Assembly (NCBI GenBank): GCA_948144175.1
Contig: CANXME010001994.1
Location: 434,001-498,000 of the forward strand
DNA length: 64,000 nucleotides
Reading direction: 5' to 3'
From: Closterium sp. NIES-65
Taxonomy: Eukaryota; Streptophyta; Zygnematophyceae; Desmidiales; Closteriaceae
This document shows positions 12,001 through 20,986 of the stretch, piece after piece. A model generated the notes under the pieces. That model saw only the letters and a list, made by a program, of their open reading frames with translations. It did no database searches and was not told where the DNA came from. A program made the position numbers and the translations under genes. Numbering within the stretch: position 1 is the stretch's first letter; each line of letters begins with the position of its first letter.

Positions 12001-13894
12001 AGCAGCACAAACACCAGCACCAGGAATAGCACAAGCACCGCCAGAACGACTCACATCAGCCAGGAGGGCAGCCGCCTTGCTGCGGATGGACCAGGGCTCC
12101 CCAGCAGTGTCGGCACAGCGCCTGGGCAGATCAAAGTTCAAACGCGTACACTGCCAGCCCAGCCTCGCCAGAAGCATAAGGTCACAGCAACACGCGACTC
12201 ACATCGGCCAGAAGTGCAGCCGCCTTGCTGCGGATGGACCAGGGCTCCCCAGCAGTGTCGGCGCAGCACCTGAGCAGATCAAACGCGTAAACTGGCAGCC
12301 CAGCCTCACCAGAAGCATAAACTCACAGCGACAAGCGACTCACTCACATCAGCCAGCAGTGCGGCCGCTTTGCTGCGGATGGACCAGGGCTCGCCAGCAG
12401 TGTCGGCGCAGCACCTGAGCAGATCAAACGCGTAAACTGGCAGCCCAGCCTCACCAGAAGCATAAACTCACAGCGACAAGCGACTCACTCACATCAGCCA
12501 GCAGTGCGGCCGCTTTGCTGCGGATGGACCAGGGCTCGCCAGCAGTGTCGGCACAGCGCCTGAGCAGGTCAAACGCGTACACTGCCAGCTTGCGCCGCTC
12601 GTCCGCGGGGAACTGCTGCCACTTGTTGCGCGCCACGTTCTTATAAGGGGGGGGGAAAGGAGGGGAGAGGGGGGGAGAGACGGGGTTCAGGTGGGAGGAA
12701 GGAAAAGAGAGTAGATACTTGAGGGTATTGGGTAATGGGTGATGGGACATGGGTAATTGGTCATGGGTCATGCGGGGTCATGGGGCCATGATTCACGAAT
12801 CATGGTTCATGTCATAGGCCATGGGGCATGAGCATGGTTCATGGCTCATGGGTCATGGGCATGGTTCATGGGTCATGGGCATGGTTCATGGGTCATGGGC
12901 ATGGTTCATGGGTCATGGGCATGGTTCATGGGTCATTGGCCATGGGCCATGGTTCATGGGCCGGGTCATGGTTGATAGCTCAAGTGTGATGGGAAATGGG
13001 TCATGGGTCATGGGTCATGGGTCATGGGTCATGGTTCATGGGTCATGGGTCATGGGTCAAGGGTCATGGTTCATGGGCCATGAGTACCGGGTAATGGGTA
13101 ATGGGAAATGGGGCGGCGGCATACCTGCAGCAGCTGGAAGGCGAAGAGGCGGGCATGCTCAGGCTGATCGCCGTTCACCAGGTGGGCTGCTAGCGACGCC
13201 TGACGGTGCGGCTCCTCCTCTGTCTTGAGCTGTGCGCGTGGAAAGGAGGGTTCAGGGATTGAAGAGGTGGCAGGCAATGTGATTAGGCTGCGTGTGTTGC
13301 TCAACCAAGTGACCTGGCATGCTCGGGCTGATCGCCGTTCACCAGGTGGGCTGCTAGCGACGCCTGACGGTGCGGCTCCTCCTCTGCCTTGAGCTGTGTG
13401 CGTGGAAAGGGAGTTCAGAGAAAGAAGGGGTGGCAGAGAACGTGAGCTGGATTCGTGAGTTTCTGGCCCAAGTGATTCGGCCTAACCAAACCCTGTGCTC
13501 TGGCCTGACTGACCAAGCGATGGAAAGTCCGTGGGCTATTGAGGCAGGAAGGAACGCATTGGCTGCGAAACAGCCTGCAGGACCAGGAGTGCCGTTTCTG
13601 GTCAGAATCTTCGGGCATAAGTATCAAGAGGAGCAGCACCGTCGGATGAGAAGGCTACAGTCAGGATCTGGTTGCTCAGCAGGTAACGTGACCGTGTCTA
13701 TTTCTGAGCACATAAGGCCACAGTTTCCAGGAATTCCAGGAGAACTTTGAGTCAACTCAAATCGTCCACTGAACAGCAATGATCACCTTTTCGAGGAATT
13801 CCGTGGCCGCAGCACGAGACGCCTGATCCGTCCGCCAATCAACGGCGACAGCGAGGGCCTGCAGCACCGCCTGGAGCTCTGTCGCCTCGTCCAT
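1..13894 (-). CDS. HST: HASTY / Exportin-5 orthologue, spliced, 3' end outside window
   Basis: Importin-beta-family karyopherin that exports pre-miRNA and other small-RNA cargo from the nucleus with RanGTP (family knowledge). Exons I could join with GT-AG sites and matching phases: 13787-13894, 13125-13229, 12493-12639, 11726-11806, 11248-11317, 10798-10868, 10089-10252, 9400-9471, 8072-8399, 7549-7611, 6906-7130, 6026-6139 (GC donor), 5622-5760, 4085-4254, 3632-3751, 2691-2833, 1817-2234, 745-1040, 78-407. They give about 1054 codons. Landmarks matching Arabidopsis HASTY in order: EPWSIRSKAAALLAD, VPEDVTVHNEDIEG, QHAAAVTAGLAALGAYAEWA, SPDFRMGAADFFK, SGDYAQYRSRL, LLDALGPFLKHSP, RLQVCTSILRVARSADVA, HALWSP and LVKSCPPSLYPLW. 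Start ATG at 13894 matches the family N-terminus. Roughly 250-300 C-terminal residues are missing. Gly-rich insertions occur in exons 9, 17 and 18. The frame is open throughout, so the gene looks functional despite many pseudo-exon copies in its introns. Confidence 0.9.
515..802 (-). repeat. Two-copy repeat covering 3' end of HASTY exon 18
   Basis: Two units of about 144 bp (about 515-660 and 661-802). The right unit carries the real end of exon 18 (RRNWLKCVRDNR plus donor GTGGGT). The left unit is a diverged copy with the same donor and the same intron start, lying in the intron before exon 19. Confidence 0.75.
886..1460 (-). repeat. Copies of 5' part of HASTY exon 18
   Basis: The first part of exon 18 (coding LHCLHALWSPQVLASLPP and what follows) is at 886-1040 and is repeated at about 1131-1277, preceded by its own acceptor. 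A short third fragment lies at about 1434-1460. Phase and family alignment select the 1040 acceptor; the other copies are intronic. Confidence 0.75.
1540..1862 (-). repeat. Three copies of 3' end of HASTY exon 17
   Basis: The exon end coding HLHWIVPPLLR with its GTAAGA donor is at 1817-1862. Diverged copies lie at about 1677-1740 and 1540-1600, spaced about 140 bp, on the intron side of the real donor. Confidence 0.7.
2512..3355 (-). repeat. Pseudo-exon array around HASTY exon 16
   Basis: Real exon 16 is 2691-2833. Its 5' part (coding AMVDQVMGIRQQQQAA, with acceptor) is repeated upstream at about 2930-2985, 3045-3116 and 3195-3270, with a fragment at 3330-3355. Its 3' part (coding LLAEALLL, with donor) is repeated downstream at about 2512-2588. 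Several copies are separated by the palindrome GAGACGTCTC. Confidence 0.8.
3480..3905 (-). repeat. Pseudo-exon copies of HASTY exon 15
   Basis: Exon 15 (3632-3751) codes GVEPMLRPERSEDRLPR followed by the helix RLQVCTSILRVARSADVA. A 3' copy with a donor-like end is at about 3483-3573. A 5' copy with an acceptor is at about 3847-3903. Confidence 0.8.
4255..5590 (-). repeat. Ten-copy pseudo-exon array of HASTY exon 14
   Basis: Intron 13 is filled with a tandem repeat, unit about 154-160 bp. Each unit has an acceptor, the start of exon 14 (coding VLQRLLCVQW and LIELHAHLLDAL), a 7-base insertion that shifts the frame, and a pyrimidine-rich tail that serves as polypyrimidine tract for the next unit. 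Copies of the core lie near 4332, 4488, 4648, 4808, 4966, 5126, 5248, 5388 and 5500. Only the last copy (4085-4254) continues to KLFELLSSLP and a GTATGT donor. Confidence 0.85.
5830..5880 (-). repeat. Partial copy of HASTY exon 13
   Basis: A diverged copy of the part of exon 13 coding MLEDAVM and following residues lies in the upstream intron. The real exon is 5622-5760. Confidence 0.55.
5884..6014. repeat. CATGCCC-type microsatellite/minisatellite
   Basis: A run of short imperfect units built on atgcccc and ccatgccc inside HASTY intron 12. No coding content is seen. Confidence 0.8.
6229..6298 (-). repeat. Copy of 5' part of HASTY exon 12
   Basis: This copy codes MDVVRLVTQQQPRIAASKVA after a CTGCAG acceptor, as does real exon 12 (6026-6139). 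Only the latter continues to APPPPK and the donor. Confidence 0.75.
6470..7335 (-). repeat. Pseudo-exon copies of HASTY exon 11
   Basis: Real exon 11 is 6906-7130 (75 codons). Two long 3' copies (coding CLRLLADHLPRRPG-type sequence and GDYAQYRSRLV) lie downstream at about 6680-6840 and 6470-6607. A short copy of its 5' end (coding VLLRESAQSTSGG) lies upstream at about 7270-7332. Confidence 0.8.
7960..8012 (-). repeat. Copy of 3' end of HASTY exon 9
   Basis: This segment codes KRAAQQDDSRYAKFFHT followed by GTGAGT, a copy of the end of exon 9 (donor at 8071). It lies in intron 9. Confidence 0.75.
8506..8873 (-). repeat. Two copies of 5' part of HASTY exon 9
   Basis: Segments at about 8506-8653 and 8734-8873 each have an acceptor and code PSDDQEAFNAAMTSVADSL. 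Real exon 9 (8072-8399) starts with the same block. The unit spacing is about 230 bp. Confidence 0.8.
9180..9266 (-). repeat. Partial copy of HASTY exon 8
   Basis: This copy codes GFRMGAADFFKHLAAR and ends in the same GTGGGTGG donor. It lacks the exon's first residues (CGFLLG), which only the 9400-9471 copy has, so 9400-9471 was taken as the real exon. Confidence 0.75.
9565..10040 (-). repeat. Four 3' copies of HASTY exon 7
   Basis: Blocks at about 9565-9650, 9695-9770, 9832-9912 and 9960-10036 repeat the 3' half of exon 7 (coding AALGAYAEWAPVPAIASAGL). They lie on the donor side of the real exon (10089-10252) and several keep GTGAGTTT-like donors. Confidence 0.8.
10354..10730 (-). repeat. 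Three 5' copies of HASTY exon 7
   Basis: Blocks at about 10354-10440, 10524-10600 and 10650-10720 repeat the 5' half of exon 7 (coding LLDSNFAAALADMQQS) with a CTGCAG-type acceptor, on the acceptor side of the real exon. Confidence 0.8.
11090..11247 (-). repeat. Degenerate copies of 3' part of HASTY exon 5
   Basis: Downstream of the exon 5 donor are two to three AT-richer copies of the stretch coding VTVHNEDIEG, separated by the 20-bp palindrome at 11141-11160. Confidence 0.6.
11983..12008. repeat. CAG/CTG trinucleotide run in HASTY intron 3
   Basis: About eight consecutive agc units. It is intronic, so it is not part of the protein model. Confidence 0.8.
12050..12486 (-). repeat. Three 3' copies of HASTY exon 3
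   Basis: Copies at about 12058-12125, 12204-12290 and 12346-12432 repeat the coding of RCADTAGEPWSIRSKAAALL with its GTGAG donor and a CTCAG created inside the exon. The real full exon (12493-12639) lies on the acceptor side. Confidence 0.8.
12725..13110. repeat. ATGGGTC minisatellite in HASTY intron 2
   Basis: Dozens of short units such as atgggtc and atgggcatggttc, with a local higher-order repeat of about 20 bp between 12830 and 12935. No coding content is seen. Confidence 0.85.
13315..13396 (-). repeat. 5' copy of HASTY exon 2
   Basis: This copy codes EEEPHRQASLAAHLVNGDQ with the same CACAG acceptor, then diverges. Real exon 2 (13125-13229) continues to LFAFQLLQ and a GTATGC donor. Confidence 0.8.
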
Positions 13895-15784
13895 TGCCGT
13901 ATCCCCGCTAAAAGCCGATCCTTGTATAAACGTAAGACAAATCGGCTGTATGCAAGTGCGCGCAGCACTGTCTAACACGCTGCCGCTTCGCCCATTTCGG
14001 ATGTTACTAAATGATTTCACCGTTCGCTATCACCACCCCGAATTCGGCGTTATTTCTGCATTTCCTTATCACCGGACCGAAAGCGGCCTTATTGCGACTC
14101 TGGGACAACGAGCCGGATTCAGAATCTAATGCCGATTCCTCTGAGATTCAAACTGCCCCTGTGAAGTAAAGCACTTGCCGACTTCGGCTAGCAAGAGCTG
14201 AGAGAATCACTACCAGCTTTCATCGAATCCTGCACCACTTACATGGCCCTGGGAATCTCTAGAACGCAGAGAATCCTCGACCATCTGGCAGCACAGCAGG
14301 CAGGAACCCTGAACCTGAATGCCTCGGTTCTGCCGAATTTGTTCCTAGTGTACCATTCGGGTTATTATTTGTTTTACCAAAGATACGCCCTTACAAATGT
14401 GAAGGCCGTCTGCGATAATAGACCCAGTGCATACAATATGTGATAATAACCAGTGGCATTTTAGACCAACAAGGTGACACGAGGAATTTCATCATTTTTG
14501 ATGTGACGGGGAAGGACGAATTCAACTACATAAGAAATGTGGCAATTTGCCAGGCCTGTACTGGAAATCCTAGTTTGAGGCACCTTGATGTGACAGCGAA
14601 AAATGCCACCTATCCACAAATTTTAACCTATAATTTGATTTTAGATTCTCTAAACTATCTAGAGAAATCTGTAATTTATCAGTCACTTATCTAAGCTATT
14701 TTATCCTTGATACTTATACTCGTGTCCTGTTGGCATGTACCTGGAACCCCCTAAATTGATATCGGGCATCGTTTAGAGCAGATCACATGGCGTGAATGGG
14801 AAGCAACACAGGCTCCGTCTGCCATAAGATGTCGCCGTCAAGTTCGCCAACGTCGAAAGAACCGCCTGGGCTGGGCGTTCTCCTCTCACTTCACCCTATC
14901 CGTCTCTCTGTGATTGGTGGTTTTGCTCATGGCATGTCAAAACCCGTGTCGCCACGTCGTTATCTCACGCCTTCCATACCTAGCTCGAGGCTGTATACTA
15001 GCCAAACCTGCGCTTTGGTTGCGGGATTTCTTGTTCGGGCTGTGGTGTCTCTCTCGGTCGGTTCGGACAGCCTAGAATTTGTCTGTGTGTGGTGACATCA
15101 GTGTTCCCCACACCGCATCGAACCCTCCCTAATTCCGTGGGAAAATGTCAATAACGAACGGGATTTTCGCCCTCTTCTAGCTGGCTGCCTCCAAGCCTGG
15201 AACTGCCAGCAAAAGCCAAGCCATCGTACATATCAAACCGAACATAATTGTCCACCCGAACCGTGCTTCCTGGTTTGCCGCAGCCACCCGAGCCGAGAGT
15301 GAGGGCAAACCAAAATGGAAGACAGGAAGGGATGAATGAGCATTGAGCAGACAGACAGAGAACCCTAGGAGGAAGAGATAAGGGCGACGTCAGGTTATAC
15401 ATTTCACATGGGTTTACAGTTCTTGTATCGTGGCTCAAGACGGTCCAAAACGGTGGAAAGAGGTTCTTGACGTTTATCGCTCTGCACCGTGTTGAAACGA
15501 AGTTAACCGCAGTGTGAGTACAAAAAGTTGTACAACCTGACGTCGCCCTAGAAGCCATTCGCCAGTGCTGCTACTCCCCTTCCAGTTTGCCCTTTCAAGT
15601 TCAAGTTCAGGTTCAAGCTTGATATATCTGAGGCACTGGAGTGAGCTTCAAGTGCTTTTGAGTATTTCTGTCTTCTTGCTTCCCCTTGTGAATCCGCAGT
15701 GTTCGTTTATCTTTCTGAGCTATTTGCGACCGTAAATGAAGTAGAAAGTTTTGACACTTCCAACGAAATCAGCGACGTCCCTGA
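13895..15784. other. Divergent intergenic region between HASTY and the CUE gene
   Basis: Lower GC than the flanking genes, with no ORF I recognise. A 136-codon minus-strand ORF at 15148-15558 shows no family motif and is left uncalled. It must hold the promoters of both flanking genes. Short direct repeats (ttcaag, gttcaa) occur at 15594-15620, just upstream of the CUE gene. Confidence 0.5.
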
Positions 15785-18700
15785 ATGGAGGCTGCACTAA
15801 CTCACTTACGGGAGCTGTTTCCCAAGGTGGACGTCAGGCTTCTGAAGGCGGCGATTCGCGAGCATGGCACGTCGCCGGAAGCCATGGACGAGGTGGTTCA
15901 GTACCTCATGGACGAAGCGCTTTCGGATTCCTCGTCTTCCGACGGAGAAATTTCGGACAAGGAGGACGATGTCGAGAATATTAATACGGTAAGTGATTTC
16001 GTTCCGGTCTGCTAGGCCGGCTTCATTTGTTCCGTTCTCCTCGTTCTCCCTATTATTCTGTTTCCTAGTGTATGTTAGCCGAAAGTTAATTTGGTTATTC
16101 CCCTTGCAGGATTCTGCCGGGTTTGCACCATTAGGGGTTACTGATAGACACGAATCTTCGTCCCCCATTGACGCAAAGTCTTTTGACGAGACCGCCGATA
16201 ACGAGGATCCATCTGGCGAAGCCGTTAACGAGGAGTCTTTTTTTGAAGCCGAGGAGAATCTCCCCGCGTCAAGAGCTTCTCTGCAAGACTCAGCGGCTTC
16301 CAGCGACGATAAGATCATCCTCGGCTTGTCGGAAATACCGGTGATGACAGTTCTGCCAGCGTCCTCAAACTTGTACAGTGAAAATAGTGTCGGTGAGGAG
16401 GGAGAGAAACACGATGAGCAGGACCTTTCCGCCCTCGTCGCTACTGGCCAAGGTCCAGACAACATCAGCACCATCGGCACCATCGATACCACCAGCACCA
16501 TCGATACTACCGGCACCATCGGCGCCACTGGCGAAAGATCAGCAGACTCGTTAGAAGCACCTCTGACGGCTTCTTCCGATAGCGAAGATTTTGGAGAACT
16601 CATGGCGGGAAGTGCACCGCCGTTGGATGCGACACTGGAAGAATCTGTGGACGGCGCAGATCTGGTTTATGAGAATCTGAAAGAAGACGCTATTAACGGT
16701 GATAAGGCTGATGGTGGCCAAGTCGAGGGTGACTCTATCGAGGGTGCTGATGCTGACGTACGCGAGGCTGGAGTTGTGATTAAAGCGGGGGCGAAATTGT
16801 TTGCGGATGCTGCTGATGCGGCCGGCGCTTCTGGTTCTACTGATGGGACCGAAGAGGAAGAGGAGAAAGCGGAGGTGGAGAAAGCGGTCGTTGTGAATGA
16901 ACCCGAGGGTGAACCGGAGAGTGAACCGGAGAGTGAACCCCAACAGGCGGACGGAGAGAACATGGGCGGTGCTGGGGTGGGTCGAGAAGAGATTCAGGGC
17001 GAGCCCGAGCAGGCCACGCACAAAGCAGAACCTGTAGTGGAGAAAGGGGAGGAGAGGGACGAGGCTGTAGCTGTGCAAGAGGAGAGCAAGGGAGAGGAGG
17101 TCAGGATGGAGGAAGTTTTGAAGGAAGGAGAGGAAGCAACGGAGGGAAAGCAAGAGAAACGAGCGGATGAGCGCGAGAAGGAAGAGAAAGATGAGGGGCA
17201 AAAGGAGCGGGAAGAGGAGGAGGAAGAGTGCGAGCATGTGGAGGTACCAGAGAGCCTAGTGAACAGCTGGAGCCGGTCCTTCGTGGAGGTCGAAGTCAGC
17301 ACCATTGCCCACCACGTGGCCTCCACCAGAGACGCCAAATCCCGCCTCGACGCCCAGCTAGCGTCCATTCAGACGCTCCTGTCGGAGGTGGAGCGCGCCG
17401 AGCAGCAGGCAGCCGCAGCTGAAACCGCTCTGTCCCATGCTGGCGAGGCTGACGTTGCCGAAGCTGAGAATGTGCTTCGGCACGTGGTTCGGTCACAGCA
17501 GGCGCTGGAGATCCGCGCGGCGCAGGTGTTTGGGCACCGGGCGCAGCTGCAGGAGGATTCGCAGGGGCTTAAATCCCGGGTCGAGGCGATTCAGGGTCAA
17601 TTCGCGGAGGTGGAGAGGCAGGTGGAGGAGTTGAGAGCGGTGCTGGAGAAGAGGTTGGAGCGAGCTAGGGAGAGGATTGGTGAGTTGGAGAAGAGGAGGA
17701 GGGAGAGGGAGGAGGGAGGGAGGAAGAAACTGAAAGGGGCAGAAAGGGAGATGGGGCGGGTGCTGGGGGAGGTGCCGGGGCTGGAGAGGCAGGAGCGGGC
17801 GTGTGATGAGCTGGCAGATGCACTGGTGGCACGTCACCACGAGGCTGATGTGTTGGAGGGACAGCTGGCGGTTCTGCGGGAGGACCTGGCGGCGCTGGTG
17901 AGGGGCGTGGGACGGCTGCCCGGGCTGCCTGGGGAGGCAGTGGAAGACCTGGGATACTCGTTTTTGAGTGAAGAAGGAAAGGAAACTCGTGAAGGTGAGT
18001 GGTGTGCATGGGGACTGTGATGTTTGTAGCGAGGTAGTGAAGGGCGTGGGGCAGCTGTCTGGGCTGCCTGGAGAGGCAGCGGAGGATCTGGGGTACTCGT
18101 TTCTTACTGAGGGAGGAGAGGAAGACGGTGCAGGTGAGTGGAGTTGAGGGGCCTGTGATGTTTGTGGTTAGTAGTGCGGGGCGTGAGGCAGCTGCCAGGG
18201 CTGCCAGGGCTGCCTGGGCTGCGTTGGCTGCTTGGGTACTCAAAGGATGACTGGGCTTAATCATTACTGTGTGTTGTTTGGTGGCGGTTTTGGAAACATG
18301 TGCGTTCTGTGTGGCCTGCACATGCCCCAATCCATCCGCGTGTTTATGTCTCCTCATGCTGCTCTCTCTATGTGTCCTCTTCTCTTTCCTTTCCATCCCG
18401 ATCTCTTTTTCTGTTCAATCAGGCCAGAGGCAGGAATCTTATCATTCTCTGCACGAGGATCTCTCACAAGCATCAGGATCATCAGCAACAGCAGCGTCTG
18501 CACCGGACGCCATTATGCCTGCCGTACAGGCCGCTCCCATCACAGGTCGCACAGGTGAAGGCCAGAGTAACCTTGTTGCTGGAGTATTGGGGTTGAAGCA
18601 GCAGCAGCAGCTGCAGGTCCCATTACAGGTTGCTGGAGTATTGGGGTTGCCCAACGCCTCTAGCCCTGCTTCGGTGGGTGACTTGAATGCAACTGCTGTT

Positions 18701-19003
18701 CCTGCAACATCTAATGCTGGTGCCCCTGACGCTGGCACTGCTGGTGCTGCCGCTGGTGGTGCTGCCGCTCTGTACTCAGAGCTGTGCAGTGCCCAAAACC
18801 TCGGCACATCCCCTGCTGCCGCCGCTGGGGTCAACGCCCTTTCTGGTGACTCTTCGTTCAGCAACACCACTCCTGCTGCTGTCGAGACCGCATTCAACAT
18901 CCCCACGGCTTCTCCCTTCGAAGATGAGGACCAATTCGAGGCGAAGATGCGTGAAATGTCCAGCATGCTCAAGGAAACGCTCCCTGTTTCCCGCTCCCGG
19001 TTC

Positions 19004-19053
<50 letters not shown>

Positions 19054-19384
19054 CCAGCTGCAGTCACAACAGCAGCAGGCAGGTGTGGTAAGCGGGTTGA
19101 CTGATAACAACACTGGAGTGGAAGGCGTGACGATGATTGAAGACGGTGACTGGAGCGTGCTGGAAGCTTCTGATCTGCTCACAGCGTCAGTGCTAGGTAA
19201 TGGGGTTGGTGATGGTGCTGGTGGGGCATTGGGAGGTGCTGATGATGAGGCGCGGTGGTCGGGGCACAGCTCGTTCAGTGTGCATGCTGGCAGCACTCCT
19301 CGGGCGAGGGAGGGCGGGGTTGTGAGGGGTGAGAGTGGCAAGATCAGTGAGGTGATGGAGCGGTATTTTGGCAGCAGTGAGTAA
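15785..19384 (+). CDS. CUE-domain, acidic, coiled-coil, polyQ protein (3 exons)
   Basis: Exons 15785-15988, 16110-17994 and 18423-19384 join in phase (0, then 1) to 1016 residues. Residues about 5-47 look like a CUE domain: LRELFPKVDVRLLKAAI with the LFP motif, then AMDEVVQYLMDEAL. CUE domains bind ubiquitin (family knowledge). After an acidic, Glu-rich region (roughly 230-455), residues about 458-675 form a long heptad-rich coiled coil. A run of about 16 Gln follows near residues 890-906. The C-terminus ends in SEVMERYFGSSE, which is repeated after the stop. The start is the first ATG in frame with CUE. No transmembrane segment or signal peptide is seen. I do not recognise a named orthologue. 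A ubiquitin-binding adaptor role is inference. Confidence 0.8.
17907..18242 (+). repeat. Three-copy repeat of the 3' end of CUE-gene exon 2
   Basis: The block coding LPGLPGEAVEDLGYSFL with donor GTGAGT (17907-17994) is repeated at 18043-18133, which keeps a GTGAGT donor and a possible AG acceptor at 18041-18042. A decayed copy is at 18179-18242. The second copy is 91 nt, so its inclusion would shift the frame. Confidence 0.8.
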
Positions 19385-19716
19385 AGAGACGGCAGAGCGG
19401 CAGCGGCATGATGAGGCGCGGTGGTCGGGGCACAGCTCGTTTAGTGTGCATGCTGGCAGCACTCCCCGGGGCAGGGATGGAGGGGAGATCAGTGAAGTGA
19501 TGGAACGATACTTTGGTGGCAGCGAGTAAGGGGGGGAGGAGCAGCAGTGGCAGTTGCAGCAGCAGTGTGGGTGAGGATGAGGCACGGTGGTCGGGGCACA
19601 GTTCGTTCAGAGTGCATGCTGGCAGCACTCCCCGGGGCAGGGATGGAGGTGCTTGGAGGGGCGAGAGCGGAGAGATGTGTGAGGTTATGGAGCGATACTT
19701 TGGCAGTAGTGAGTAG
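19240..19716 (+). repeat. Three tandem copies of the CUE-gene C-terminal coding end
   Basis: 19240-19384 codes DDEARWSGHSSFSVHAGS through VMERYFGSSE and the stop. Copies at about 19409-19528 and 19572-19716 code the same peptide with small changes, and each keeps an open frame and its own stop codon. They lie in the presumed 3' UTR. Confidence 0.85.
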
Positions 19717-20088
19717 AGAGGGAGACTGGCCACAGGTGTGTGTGTGTAGATGCAGCTTCTTTAAGGGTTCTCGAAGAAAGTTCAGCAGTGCAGACAGGAG
19801 GAAGCTGAGAGGAGGATGGTGACTATGCCCTTGCTAGGGACATGGGTCTGTGTACATAGTTTCTGTGCGGCAAGGTGTAGACAACTGAGACTCTGTCTAT
19901 TGCATTGCATTTTAGTTCTTGTAAAAACCACTGGTGCCTCATTTCAATTGATGTAATACGTACACATAGCATAGAGAAACACAGCACATGTCCAAGAGCT
20001 AGTAAATGGTTCAGCGTGTTGGAACTGTGACAAACTCACATCCGCAACTCACAAGGAAGCACCTCTCCCCTCTCTTGCCGATGTGGAA
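19717..20088. other. 3' flank of the CUE gene
   Basis: AT-richer flank up to the TIR element. I see no ORF or RNA gene; it probably holds the poly(A) site. Confidence 0.4.
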
Positions 20089-20581
20089 TACCGTATCACC
20101 CCGAATATAAGTACAGGTGCGGTTATAATAAAACAGTGATTTTTAGGGGGGGTGCCGGTAGTTGGGTCAGATTTATGAACGCATGTGCTTATAAAATGAC
20201 AATTACAGAAATATGTTTTAAAGTCACCAAATTGTGCATCTCAGTCGTGCAATTTCAATCAAATCGAAACATTAGAGAGTCCCAAATCAGAGAATCGCAC
20301 GAGGGCGATTTCTGCTGCCGCACAAGAGCGAGGACACGTCACTTCATAGAGGGATGTGTCAAGCTCGCCCCGAACCAATGTACGAGCCAGACGCACGGAG
20401 TCGCTTGCTCGCAGTGCAGAGGCAGTGTCGCTCCCGAGTCCCCCCGCCCGCCCCTTTTTCGCTCGCACAACGTACAGGACAGTCGTTTCCAGCGCCCCTC
20501 TTCCCTCCCCCCCCCCCCCCTCTCAACGATGTGCTCTCAGTCAGTCAGCTTCGCGCCGTTTCGCTTCTCCTGCGAATCGCT

Positions 20582-20690
20582 TGTTAGAATGGACTAATCT
20601 ACTAGCGGGAGCTTTAGTAGTCTTAGAACCTCCTCCTAAAGCCTAGGAATCTTATGAGCCCACTTAGGCATAAACCATGCTAGAACAAAA
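20582..20690 (-). repeat. Copia-A 3' LTR, distal part
   Basis: Matches the outer part of the right LTR (from TGTTAGAATGGACT on the plus strand). It breaks off at the PAT-like element and resumes at 26458. Confidence 0.85.
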
Positions 20691-20877
20691 ATTATAATTT
20701 TTAAACACACATGTAGTGTTTTTTAAAATTGTGTATTGTGAAAGCGAAGCTGCTTGTACTGCACAATTGGCATCGTCGAAGCGCGCTAAACGCCCTTCTC
20801 CAACTACAAAAACCGTGGGTTGGAGCTCATTTCCCTCCACCCACGTTTCTCAATTTTCAAACGGCTCACTCAACATT
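20691..20877 (+). repeat. PAT-like element repeat A1
   Basis: Left terminal repeat starting ATTATAATTTTTAAACACAC. Nearly identical to A2 at 26076-26262. Confidence 0.9.
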
Positions 20878-20986
20878 TTCCGCTCGAGTAGTTTTTCCCT
20901 CCAAGCTGGCTAGGATTAAATCGCTTCCTAGAGGCGAGTCACCCTCTACTTTACTCAGCGACATTTTCAACTTCAATCGCTCAACG

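Noticed and set aside
12725-13228. Gly/His/Met-rich ORF of 135 codons
   Set aside because: It is a translation of the ATGGGTC minisatellite.
14243-14694. Two ORFs of 66 and 84 codons
   Set aside because: AT-rich intergenic frames with no motif; expected by chance.
15148-15558. Possible small gene on the minus strand (136 codons)
   Set aside because: No recognisable domain, no convincing splice sites, and it lies in the 5' flank of the CUE gene. Not enough to call.
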